DNA of 64,000 nucleotides from Bog-473 sp963755495 (GTDB taxonomy: Bacteria; Actinomycetota; Acidimicrobiia; Acidimicrobiales; RAAP-2), in NCBI GenBank assembly GCA_963755495.1, contig CAVWJS010000006.1:1116001-1180000 (forward strand). The letters run 5' to 3'. Position numbers and translations under genes: made by a program. The notes under the pieces are model-generated. The model searched no databases and was not told the origin of the DNA. It worked only from the letters and a program-made list of their open reading frames with translations. Positions within the stretch are counted from its first letter, which is position 1, and every line of letters starts with the position of its first letter. This document shows, one piece after another, positions 25,804-35,403 of this stretch.

Positions 25804-27166
25804 ATGGAACGGCTATCTCTCATTTTATCCAGTGCGGAAGTCGGGGTACGTACCAAAGCGCATTCCGCGCGGAAGCATACGTATGACTTCTGGGAGCGGA
25901 TTGGATCGGCTATTGCGTGCCCGATAAAGTCCAGAGGCAAGGAGCGCCAACCACGTGGAAGCGAGCGTGCAATGCCAGGATCACCCGTGATCACGGACCG
26001 TACGTGGTTTGGCCTTGCTCGACGCAAAGGGCCGACCATTCTGATTGAGGGAGCATTTGAGCCCTCGCCTGCAGGGCACGACAAGGCCCAGCTCCTCGTT
26101 GTCGACGAGGTTGGGCCGATATGCTGGCTGCTCCTCGAACCCGTAGATGTAAATGAGCAGAGTGTTCTTAATCGCCTTAGCGCTCTACCAATCGATGACC
26201 AGCGTGGCACATTGCCGGAGATGGCCTCGGGCGACTTGACCATCGCGGTATGCACGCGAGAGCGACCGGAATTCCTTCAATCGTGTCTCGAACGATTACA
26301 TACCGCAGTCGATAATGAACATGACGTTCTGGTGGTCGACAACGCACCCGAAACAGAGCGTACTGAACGAGTTGTCGCTTCATTCGACGAATTCGGCATG
26401 CGTATCCGCCGAGTCGTCGAGCCACGACGGGGTGTCTCGAGCCCGCAATTTGGCCCTCCAGGTCGCCACGACCAAGTACCTGGCCTTTGTCGACGATGAC
26501 ACCCTTCCCGATGCCGGCTGGCCGAACGCCATCCTTCGGGGATTCTCTCGAGGATCCAATGTCGCAGTCGTGACCGGGATCGTTCCGCCCGCACAAATTG
26601 AGACGCCATCACAAGCTCTGTTCGAGAGGAAGGTGAAGTGGAGTAACAATCTGACGCCTGAAACGTTCTCAATGGTTTATCGGAACAACTATGCATTTCC
26701 ATTTCCCTATTCAGCCGGCCACTTTGGAACGAGCGCCAACTTCGCCGTCGATCGAATGATCGTTTCCGATCTGGGAGGATTTGACGAAGCCCTTGGAGCC
26801 GGCGTGCGATCGGCCGGTGGCGAAGACATGGAGTTCTTCGTGAGAGTGCTTCGCCATGGCTACGAGCTCACCTATGAACCCAACGCCATCGTGTGGCATG
26901 TGCACCGTCGGGATGATGAGGCCTTGCGTAAAGTGATCTTCGGATACGGGAAGGGTTTGTCAGCCGCGGCTTCCAGCGAATTCCTGCAGCCGGGGAAACT
27001 TGACATGCTGCGTGGGTCTCTACAGGGTATCCGTAATCTGGCTAAGGCACGACAGTCGGAAGTTGACTACGGCATGCCGCGCAGTCACCTTGCGTTAGAA
27101 GTGGCCGGAGTGTTGTGCGGGCCTACCGCCTACCTCTGGGAGCGTTTCCGGGGACCAAAGGGATGA
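25804..27166 (+). pseudogene. GT2 family glycosyltransferase with N-terminal extension, one frameshift
   Basis: An N-terminal domain of about 130 residues of unknown type precedes a GT-A fold: LTIAVCTRERPEFLQSCLERL, VLVVDNAPETERT, VVEPRRGVS in the first frame, then SRARNLALQVATTKYLAFVDDDTLPDAGW in the second, followed by GTSANFAVDRMIVSDLGGFDEALG and GGEDMEFFVRVL. The change of frame is near 26435-26445. Its stop (27164-27166) overlaps the ATG of the GMC oxidoreductase, so the two are translationally coupled. Together with the epimerase gene they form a three-gene unit. Confidence 0.8.
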
Positions 27167-28757
27167 CTCGATCACTGGTTGTCGGGTCCGGGCCTTCCGC
27201 CGTAGGGGCAACCCTTGCGCTCCTGACTGACCCTGCGCAGGAAGTTACGGTGATTGATATCGGCCATAATCTCGAGCCGGAACGACAAGCCATTGTGGAA
27301 AGGATGGCCACGACAAGTCCCACCCTCTGGGATGAGGCAGACCTCTCCGCCATCAAGAAGCAACCAGCGGGGCGTCAGGGCCGAGGGCTGCCACAAAAGT
27401 CATCCTACGGATCGACCTACCCGTTTTCGGACGAGGGTCAGCTCCAGGGCGTCGTGGGTGTTAACGGCGTTAATGAGACAGTCGTCTCAGGTGCGTACGG
27501 AGGACTTAGCAACGTGTGGGGTTCCCAGGTGATGCCCTTCACGCCGGCCACTTTTGCCGAGTGGCCGGTTGACTTCGCCACGATGGAGCCTCACTATCGG
27601 GCGGTACTCGACCAGATACCATTTGCTGCCGAACAAGACGGCTTGGCGGAGGACTTCCCACTCCTCTCAGAACCACAACCGCTTCCCCCTCTGGCGCCAC
27701 GAACGACTGCCGTGCTGGCCAACTTCTCACGCCACGAGGCATCCTTGGCTCACCTTGGCGTCAATGTCGGTCGGGCTCGCCTGGCCTTCCAGTCGTCGGA
27801 GTGCGTGCGGTGCGGCCTCTGCATGACGGGTTGTCCTTACTCGCTGATCTATTCCGCGGCTCACACATTCGACCGGCTACGGCGAGAGAAGCGTATTCGA
27901 TACTTCAGCGGCTTGCTAGCACTCGACGTGGGTCAGTTGGACGAGATGCCGTACGTCATAGCCAGAGATATCCGGTCCGGAGTCCTTGAGAGATTCGACT
28001 TTGATCGGGTATATATCGGTTGTGGAGCCGTAGGGACCACGCGGCTCGTTCTGAGTTCCCTAACGTGTTCGATCAAGATATTACGATGGCAGAGTCGGCC
28101 CGTTTGTGATCCCCGTGGGTTCGCGAGTTCCTACCGCCGATCCCCGGACCACGAGTGAGTTCACCCTGAACCAATTCAACATGGTGGTGTCCCTCGACAA
28201 AGAGGCGCACGACGTTTCGCAGGTCCACTTCTATCCACACAATGATGCCCTGGTCGAGGCACTACCGGCACCGCTCAAGACACGACTGGGCGACCCCATA
28301 GCGGCTCAGATCCTCCGGCGGTTGACGGTGGGCCTCGGATATTTACCGTCCTGGGAGTCTCCAGCCATGCACATTCGCATTTCAGAGCCGCACTCCAAAG
28401 GAGCCTGCCGGACATGGGGAGTCTGGCGACAGCAGAACGCTCTCGCTAATCCGATGTTCGGAAGGTGGTCTGGCGCATGCTCAAGGCGGCGCCGAAATTG
28501 ACCTATGGCCGATCCTTCCGATGGCGTTCCTTTCGGCGCCGGGAAAGAGCTACCACTTTGGGGGGAGTTTTCCCCACCGGCTTTCTCCCGTCGATGGCCC
28601 CCTCACAACGGACGCGGAGGGTCGGCTGCGACAGTGGTCACGCATCCACCTGATCGATGCCTCAGTCTTTCCCACAGTGCCCGCCACCACGTTCACCTTG
28701 ACAATCATGGCGAACGCTCACCGCATCGCCACCGAGTCACTCCGCTCAAGCGCATGA
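27163..28757 (+). pseudogene. GMC-like oxidoreductase with ferredoxin-type Cys motif, frameshifted
   Basis: FAD-binding protein of about 530 residues: N-terminal dinucleotide fold VVGSGPSAVGATLAL, GGLSNVWGSQV, a ferredoxin-like CVRCGLCMTGCPY around residue 225, and the GMC C-terminal signature RIHLIDASVFPTVPATTFTLTIMANAHRIA. The frame changes near 28058 and 28103 (missing bases in short C and T runs) and near 28490. The ATG at 27163 overlaps the GT2 stop, and its TGA overlaps the epimerase ATG (28754). GMC proteins with this Cys cluster occur in polysaccharide loci and may oxidise a sugar or polyprenol. The reaction is not known. Confidence 0.72.
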
Positions 28758-29605
28758 CGAACCCGGCTATTGGGACGGTCGCCATCACCGGGGTGACGGG
28801 CTATTTGGGGGGCCTTCTGCGGAACCGATTAACGGATGATGGCGTTCACGTGATCGGACTTACCCAAGCCCCGATGGGCCAAACATGCGCCGCTACGTCG
28901 TTGACGACGTTCCGCAAGTTGATCTGCTCTCAGATGTCCGCATGTTGATCCACTGCGCCTACGACAGCGGTCCGACTCGAAGAGGACATCTGGCGGGTGA
29001 ACGTTGAGGGCACCCGGCGGCTTCTGGAACGGCCTCCTCATCCGGCGTGCGACGGATCATCGTTCTTTCTTCGATGTCGGCGTTTAGCGGTACGGAGCAG
29101 CTCTACGGGAGAGCAAAGTTGGCCATCCAGGAGCTGGCGCGGAGCTTTGGGGCGGCGTCTGTGCGTCCGGGCCTCGGTATGGGCCCAATGCGGGAGGCAT
29201 GGCGGGTGCGCTCTCGTCAACTACGCGTCGACCGGTCGTGCCGTTGGTCGCCTCGCATTCTCACCAGTTCACTCTGCATGAGGACGACTTCGTCGCGGCG
29301 ATCGTCGCTCTGCTGCATTCAAACGAAACGCCGGAACTTCCCGTCGGGCTGGCAAATCCAGTTCCAGTGTTCTTTGCGGATCTCGTCCGAAGGAGCGGCT
29401 GATCAGAATGGGCGGCATCCCCGAACGATCGGTGTGAAATTCCGAGACTGGTGCTGGCGGGACTACGGGCAGGTGAGAAGTTGGGAATCGATCTGCCCTT
29501 TCGAAGCGGATTCCCTCCTTGGACTGGCGAACCCCGCTTCTTCGGTACCGAATCAGGATGTCTGTATATGCTCGGCCTAACCTTTCGGCGCTTCGGACAG
29601 CCCAT
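28754..29605 (+). pseudogene. NAD-dependent epimerase/dehydratase (SDR), frameshifted
   Basis: It starts TVAITGVTGYLGGLLRNRL, a Rossmann GxxGxxG motif, at ATG 28754 overlapping the GMC stop. Later fragments in other frames give MLIHCAYD, VNVEGTRRLLE, RIIVLSSMSAFSG followed by YGRAKLAIQ (the SDR YxxxK), VRPGLG, HSHQFTLHEDDFVAAIVALL, and a C terminus ADSLLGLANPASSVPNQDV. Several indels are needed, so the exact 3' end (about 29600) is uncertain. The order of motifs is that of extended SDR sugar epimerases. Third gene of the GT2-GMC-epimerase unit. Confidence 0.65.
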
Positions 29606-29753
29606 ACCGGGACATCCACACTCAGCCGTCGGATCCGCAGCTCCCCTGAGCAAGCCCAAGTCCCCACGTCGCCCTTGTGATCCCAAAGGTGGATTCCGTC
29701 GCCATTTCCACCAGCGGCCATCTTGCTCTGGAGCTGCCAGATAAGAGCAATCC

Positions 29754-30558
29754 CTATCTTCTCAAGAGCCGCTCATGCAGTCGCTTCATTTCTGGACCGA
29801 TCTCTCGTACGCCGTGCCGTTCCTCTTGAGGTGAATCATACGACAGTAAATTCGATATTCTGATTGACTATACATCTTCCTCTTTCATGTAATACCAACT
29901 TCGGCCTCAACTCCCCACCCCATGTCACCCTCCTCAGGAAACGGCATTAGCTTCTTTGCAAAGTTCGGGTCAGCGACCAAAATTGGTCCCTGTTCCACAA
30001 AGTTCGTATCTCTGGCTACAAGCAACGGGCGGGCGATATCTAAGAGACAGGTCCACCATCCCGAAGCATGCTGTGGCCGGGCTGAGCAAGAGAGAATCCG
30101 CCTCGCCCCATGAGCGCCACCATCGTCGTTAACCCGCCGCCGAAGAAAAACACGTCGTCGTCCGCTACGACCAACCAAGAATCTTCCGCCACAGGTCTGG
30201 CCCCATAAAGCCAGTTGAGATGCACAAAGCGCGGACCGGGTCCGAAACCTAGCGTGTTCGAGGCAAGTTCAGGCGCAACTTCGTCGAGTGCCCACAGTCT
30301 TACTTCCGCATGCGTGCCGAGCTGTCGCAGTAAGATTTGGACGGTTGCAACATTTCTCGCTCGATACACCATCAAGACAAGTACCGGTGGCCCGCTTCGG
30401 TCCGCATCCCTGGAGCTCGAGATGTCCGAGGCGCGAGCCAACTCCCGTCCCCGGATCTTTGAACGCACCGGTTCGGAAAGATTCGCAATACGAACCAGCA
30501 CTCCGGTAGCTACGAACCTTATGAGGTTGCCCAAAGTGGAACGGTGAGGCAGCTTCAC
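29754..30558 (-). pseudogene. Glycosyltransferase-like protein with DDD motif, frameshifted
   Basis: The N-terminal frame (from 30558) includes PPVLVLMVYRARN, RLWALDEVAPELA, FVHLNWL and SWLVVADDDVFFFGGGL, where VADDD is a DxD-type metal site. The next frame continues WWTCLLDIARPLLVARDTNFVEQGPI and GDMGWGVEAEV. Further small shifts lead through HLKRNGTAYERSV to EMKRLHERLLRR with a stop at 29754-29756. The pattern resembles uncharacterised bacterial glycosyltransferase-like proteins of about 270 residues. At least three indels separate the pieces. Function in glycan synthesis is inferred from the DxD and context. Confidence 0.55.
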
Positions 30559-30659
30559 TACTGCCTAGTCTGCTGAGACCACTCGCTGTCTGTCAATCTG
30601 AAGTGGCATCGCCCCACTTTGACGGTCAGTCACGATCGGGGCGCAAAGCCTCGAAAGGA

Positions 30660-31052
30660 TGGCCAAAATGGAGACCACGGAACAGAAGCGGCCACGGCGG
30701 TCTTTCTCCGATGAGTAATGCAGAGGTGGTCGTGCTGTGTCGCAGTAGCGACAAGACGAGCACCGAAGTGGCCCAGGACCTCGGACTGACAATCAGTGAG
30801 CATTCGCCGCCTTGGCGGACACCAAACATGAGGCGGCGAGAGCCGACCCTTGGAAGGATGTCTCTATGCCACACGTCATCCAGATGAGTTCCGCCAACGT
30901 ATCGTCGAGCGGGTGACAAACAAGTCGCTGGTTCGCAACATTGAAAGGGAAACTCATCTACTAACAGGCCTGGCCGACGCGCGCCCATGCTCGGCACGCC
31001 ATCCTCGAGTTCATCGAGGTGTTCTACAACCGCGACAGACTCCTGTGAGGGG
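30660..31052 (+). mobile_element. IS3-family remnant (OrfA and OrfB fragments)
   Basis: On the plus strand, MAKMETTEQKRPRRSFSDE and then, one frame over, AEVVVLCRSSDKTSTEVAQDLGLT, form the start of an IS3-type OrfA with its HTH. Later HPDEFRQRIVE resembles another OrfA start. QAWPTRAHARHAILEFIEVFYNRDRL, just before 31052, is the conserved C-terminal end of OrfB. The DDE centre is missing, so this is a deleted, jumbled remnant. It directly adjoins the left end of the IS element at 31058. Confidence 0.6.
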
Positions 31053-31063
31053 ATCCCGATAGT

Positions 31064-31084
31064 TGGTCCAGCCCTTATGTGAGT
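31064..31084. repeat. Left terminal inverted repeat of the IS3 element
   Basis: TGGTCCAGCCCTTATGTGAGT; it matches the reverse complement of 32243-32263 at most positions and lies just outside the OrfB stop. Confidence 0.65.
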
Positions 31085-31939
31085 TGGGGTTGGTGTCGGT
31101 TGGTCCATGCTCGGGCGAACTCGTTGGGGCTGAGCCAGCCGTGCGCACTGTGTGGACGGTTCATGTTGTAGTCGATCCGCCAGTCCTCGATCAGCACCTG
31201 GGCTTCGAGCAGGGAGTCGAAGCGGTGGCCGTTGAGGAACTCGTCACGGAGCCGGCCGTTGAAGCGACTCGATCCAGGCGTTCTGCCACGGTGATCCTGG
31301 ATCGATGAACACGGTCTCGGTGCCGTTGAAGCGGCACCAGTCGGCCACCGCGTTGGCGATGAACTCGGGGCCGTTGTCGAAGCGCAGGTACATGGGCGCA
31401 CCGCGTTCGGCTGCGATGCGCTCGAGGCAGGCCACGACGCCGTCGGCGTCGATGTTGCGGGCCACCACGATGGCCGGGCACTCCCGGGTGAACTCGTCGA
31501 TGACGTTGAGCAGTTTGAGGGTCTTGCCGTTGGAGGTCTGGTCGAACTGGAAGTCGAGGGCCCACAGCACATTCGGCCGGATCGGGCACATGGCCCCCAT
31601 CACCACGCCCTTGCCGCGCAGTGGCTTCTTGCGCTTGCGATAGGGGACTTTGAGCCCTTCAGCAGCGCCAAAGGCGCTGGATCCGCTTGTTGTTGACCCG
31701 CCAGCCTTCGCCCGGGCCATCACGGCCGCCCGTCTCCAGCCCCAGCGCGGACGGACGAGCGAGAAGGCGCGCAGCCAGGCCCGCAGCGCCATCTCGTCGT
31801 CGGACGGGGCCGCTGGTGCGTTGCGCTGGGTGGCCCGATGCTGGCCGACCACCCGGCAGGCTTGACGCTGGGAGACCCCGAACCGATCGATGAGCGTGAC
31901 GACTGCTCGTCGACGACGGTCCGGGGTTAGAAGTTTCCC
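31075..31939 (-). pseudogene. IS3 OrfB (DDE transposase), read by -1 frameshift, indel-damaged
   Basis: The catalytic part of the transposase. From the -1 frame it runs KLLTPDRRRRAVV, GVSQRQACRVVGQHR, WALDFQFDQTSNGKTLKLLNVIDEFTREC (first Asp), YLRFDNGPEFIANAVADW (second Asp), PWQNAWIES and, in another frame, FNGRLRDEFLNGHRF (Glu region) and RPHSAHGWLSPNEFARAW. Two compensating indels near 31665-31710 garble RVNNKRIQRLWRAEG, and another near 31265 separates IES from FNGRL. The family is clear, but a working enzyme would need these restored. Confidence 0.8.
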
Positions 31940-32229
31940 TCAGCCAACTCCTTGAGCATCGACTTGTCGAGCTCGGCCTCGGCCAGGAGCTTCTTGAGCC
32001 GAGCGTTCTCCTTCTCGAGCTCTTTGAGGCGCTTGGCGTCGTCGGCTTTCATGCCGCCGTACTGGTTTCGCCACCGGTGCCAGGTCTGCTCGGAGATCTC
32101 GAGGTGCCGAGAGACCTCTTCGATCGTCTTGCCCTCAGCCAGGAGCTTCTCGCCTTCGGCGAGCTTGCGGATCACCTGCTCGGGCGTATGCCGGCGTTGC
32201 TTCATCTTGTGCTGTCCTCCTTGCCCCAT
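31927..32229 (-). CDS. IS3 OrfA transposase subunit
   Basis: A 100-residue protein with the IS3 OrfA layout: RRHTPEQVIRKLAEGEKLLAEG, a helix-turn-helix (TIEEVSRHLEISEQTWHRWRNQYGG) that recognises the inverted repeats, and a leucine-zipper-like helix (KRLKELEKENARLKKLLAEAELDK) for dimerisation. It appears intact. It ends with ELAEGNF just after a -1 slippery heptamer, through which the OrfAB fusion would be made. Confidence 0.88.
   Translation of the reverse strand: MGQGGQHKMKQRRHTPEQVIRKLAEGEKLLAEGKTIEEVSRHLEISEQTWHRWRNQYGGMKADDAKRLKELEKENARLKKLLAEAELDKSMLKELAEGNF
31933..31939 (-). promoter_or_regulatory. Programmed -1 frameshift site (GGGAAAC) joining OrfA and OrfB
   Basis: The heptamer G GGA AAC is phased exactly as X XXY YYZ in the OrfA frame, two codons before its stop. 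Slipping by -1 yields GGG AAA CTT and continues into the OrfB frame (KLLTPDRRRR). IS3 elements make their transposase this way. Confidence 0.65.
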
Positions 32230-32242
32230 CTTGGGGCATCGG

Positions 32243-32263
32243 ACTCACACAAGGGATGGACTA
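32243..32263. repeat. Right terminal inverted repeat of the IS3 element
   Basis: ACTCACACAAGGGATGGACTA, the inverted partner of 31064-31084, located upstream of OrfA. Confidence 0.65.
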
Positions 32264-32564
32264 CTTCAAGGGGACCCGGTCACCCGCTAGTTGAGGCCAG
32301 CATTTCTGCCATGAGACCTACCAAAAGTTTTAGTGGTCGCCGACACAATCGGACCGGGGCGGTCCGACAGAAGTTACAGGGGAACCTCTTGGTGAACTTA
32401 GATGAACTTCCTATTTGCCGCCTTACAAAGCACAGTCAGAATTCCTTCTGCCGATGTATCCACGGCAACTGCGCTATCTGAGGGACTCAGATTGTGATGC
32501 TGGGGGGGCAATTGGGTTGACATCAGTGATGACTTCCAACCGACTCCGGCTAAAGTAGGAAGCC

Positions 32565-33615
32565 ATGGCGAAATGTGTATGCGTCATTGAGCCGCACAGC
32601 TTTTCTGACTGGACGCGCTCATACAACGAAGGCAAGAAAGCAGGTGATCTACCTTACGGGGTCCGAGCGTTAGAGGGACATGGTTTCAACATTGTGCACA
32701 GCGAGCGTCTCAATGATGGAGTAAAAGGCCAGCTCTTGAGAGCAGTTTTGGGCTCCATCGAATTTATGACCGATCAGACAATAAAGAACGTGGTCGCGAG
32801 TCTTCCTGAACTTTATCGATCCGATGTCGTTATTAGCCTATTCGAGGACCAGGGCAGGACCTATGAACAATTTTCGTAAACGCTTCAGGTCGTTACCGCA
32901 ACAGGTAGTAATTACCTGCTGGATGGCCCAGTATTTACTGCTTTATTCTGCGCGTCGATTTCGATCCTTGAGGTCAATGGTATCCAATGCTAAGGCCGTC
33001 ACAGTCTTTTCAGAAAACCAGATTCCAATAATTACAGAGCGTTTGGGTGTCCCGGCGGAGCGCTGCACCGTGGTCGATTTCGGTGTCGACACAGATTTCT
33101 TCCATCCAAATGGAGAAGCCCAAGGATACGTGGCAGTTGTCGGAGCGGATTACGGGAGAGACTGGCCGACGTTACTTGCCGCAGCAACGCGGACGCCGAC
33201 GGTCCGTTATAAAATCCTCACGTGGCCTAACCGCTTAGCCAATCTCGACGTGCCCGCTAACGTCGAGGTGGCCAACGCAGACCATCTTGGCTACCGGGAT
33301 CTTTTACAACGCGCCTAATTCGTTCTCACAGTAACTCATCCACTGGCATACCCAACCGGGCAAAGTGTACTTTTGGAGGCCTATGCCTGTGGTCGCCCGG
33401 TTATCATGACGTACACCGCAGCCATCAGATCCTATTTAGACGCTGCCGCGGCCGTTCCGTGCGTCGCGTCGGACCCCGAAAGTGTGGCAAGTGCCGTGAT
33501 GTCACTGATTAATGATTCCGAACGCCGACTTGAGATGGGTACTGCTCCACGCAACCTTGCGGTATCCCGTTACGATAGCCGACTGATGTGGGCCAGAATC
33601 GCAGAACTTCTTTAG
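32565..33615 (+). pseudogene. GT4-like glycosyltransferase with a frameshift and an in-frame stop
   Basis: The N-terminal piece (32565-32879) has SDWTRSYNEGKKAGDLPYGVRALEGHG, a GT-B donor-side start. After a frame change between 32824 and 32880, the second piece has AVTVFSENQ, ERCTVVDFGVDTDFFHP and LLAAATRTPTVRYKIL. The same frame then meets TAA at 33316-33318 and continues without shift as FVLTVTHPLAYPTGQSVLLEAYACGRPVI, the GT4 EAYACGxPVI motif, to 33615. The nonsense codon is a base substitution rather than an indel, so some real decay is likely. GC content is below the average of the window. Confidence 0.75.
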
Positions 33616-33786
33616 CTCGTTACTCGCGAACAGATAGAGCATGGTACTAGTGATTATAGAGAGCTCACACCGCTAAAGTTCGACTAGCGATACGGCTATT
33701 GTGTGGTTGACTATCCGCTCGTGGACGCTAAACGCGCAACTCATCTCGCGAGAAGCAGCTTTCCAGAGGGCGCACCTTGGGAAGCG

Positions 33787-35306
33787 TCAACTCAGACTAC
33801 TCCTGAGGAATGCCAGAATGTCGTGTTTCCCTAACGCTGCAAGAGAAAAGTAGAGAAGTGCGGGGATAGTTCCTAGAGTGCAAAACAGTAGACCGATTAC
33901 GCCGTGCAAGCTTATAATTTCACGTAATCCATCACAGCAAACAGCAGCTATGGCCGCAGCGGTCAGGCCATGACGCCATGGAACATCGGCTAGAAAACTC
34001 GGAATGTCATGCCGGGCGTTTTTTCGAGCAATAGATAGTAGGTAAAGGCTCCCTACTATAGTACCCACTGCGGTAGCGCCCACAATTCCAAGGAGCCCTA
34101 ATAAGACCAGTGGAATGGTCAAAAGAATGTTTATGGCCATGGCTGCCGAACCGTAGCGTGCTTCGATTTTTGACAGGCCAATGGCGTTGAGATACAGCGT
34201 GAGAGTTCCTGTGAACATATTAATCATGTAACCAGCCAATAGGACCATGCACACAATCCCCGCTTGGATGAAACGCGGCACCAAGCCAATTTTCGACAAT
34301 AAATAGACTCGACCCGATAGCTACAAAGAAGAGTCCTGTATTCCATTTCACCCAATTGCTTTGCCTAGCGCAAAATTCCCGAAAAGTTCTGTCTTCACCT
34401 TCGTTACCGAAAATGGTCGCAAAGCGAACGCCGGTAGGATACAGCAGGTTACTCAGGAGCCCGCGAATTTCGGATAGCCAAATTCGCCCCGGTTGTGTAT
34501 AACGCAACATCGCGGATCGGAAGAAAAAGGGCGACGATTACAGCGTCCGCTTGGACATTAACTAGAGCCGTGATGTTCGAGATCTGTATGTTCAAGGAAT
34601 AACGCATCAATTCTGCCAAATCCCGTAGTCCCATCAACATTGACTTTTCCCAATGCATGTATTGCAATGCCGATGGAATAATAAGAATCCATGAGACTGT
34701 TTGATAGATCAGTTGAATGATTGCCATCCTCTCAAGCCCGTGTCCCCCGCTTGCAAATAAAAATATTGCGGCGGCTCGGCTAATGGCTGTTGAGATCGAT
34801 GTAAGACTTAATCGGCGGAAGCGAGAGTGAGCTTGGAGTACTGAAGTTGCTAGAGCTTGAAGTAGGCTTATGGGGAGGAGGAATGCAATTAGTTTGAAAA
34901 ACAAACGCGATTGCGGAATAAGGATTTTCGGAATGTCGACGAGGTTTACAATGTGACCTGAAGCCGCCGATATACCAGTCGCGATTGCCGTTCCCCCAAC
35001 GATTAGAATTATGCTGAGTGTTAGGATCAACTGGGTTATGCGGTGTGAGTCGCCTGAACCGCGATAAACGGCGATATACCTAGTCGAAGAATTAATAAGT
35101 CCCCCGTCGATCTGCTGAATCAGAACGATACTAGTGAGGCCGAGGGAATATACGCCGTAGGCGGGGACTCCGAGCCTTACGACGATGATTGGAATGACGG
35201 CGATGGTTAGTGCGGCATTGGTTAACTGGGCAGCAAGATTCCAAAGAGAACTCCTGGAGATAGATTCATCGCCCCGTCGTCGCCGGTGTTTGCCGCGGAG
35301 AATCAC
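33787..35306 (-). pseudogene. Second polysaccharide flippase (Wzx-like), frameshifted
   Basis: The N-terminal 270 residues show SRSSLWNLAAQLTNAALTIAVIPIIVVRLG, repeated membrane helices and ITALVNVQADAVIVALFLPI. The frame changes near 34480, continues with RIWLSEIRGLLSNLLYPTGVRFATIFG (34220-34510), changes again near 34270, and ends with YLNAIGLSKIEARYGSAAMAINILLTIPLVLLG and HDILAFLRSSLS. All pieces together make about 500 residues and 12-14 helices. It is AT-richer than the surroundings and resembles the flippase at 9028-10653, notably in its C-terminal third. Lipid-linked glycan export is inferred. Confidence 0.75.
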
Positions 35307-35403
35307 ACCGGTTTCGGCGGCTGCAATACAGCTTTGTAATCCCTCGCCCCATCATCTTGTTTCATCGATGCACTCGCTTGCCAACCTACAGAGTGCTGCG
35401 TCG

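Larger units (their letters stand above)
31058..32270 (-). mobile_element. IS3-family insertion sequence
   Basis: An element of about 1.2 kb with OrfA and OrfB on the minus strand and imperfect terminal inverted repeats. The left repeat at 31064-31084 and the right repeat at 32243-32263 share the core TAGTCCA(T/G)CCCTT(G/A)TGTGAGT, about 17 of 21 positions. It has inserted next to an older IS3 remnant. No direct repeat of the target could be established by eye. OrfB contains indels, so the element is probably inactive as sequenced. Confidence 0.8.

Noticed and set aside
30600..30665. GGGGCGCAAAGCC as a third c-di-GMP aptamer
   Set aside because: The GGCAAACC block, the GNRA hairpin and the GCCGGG..GCCGA end are missing, and it leads into an IS3 remnant.
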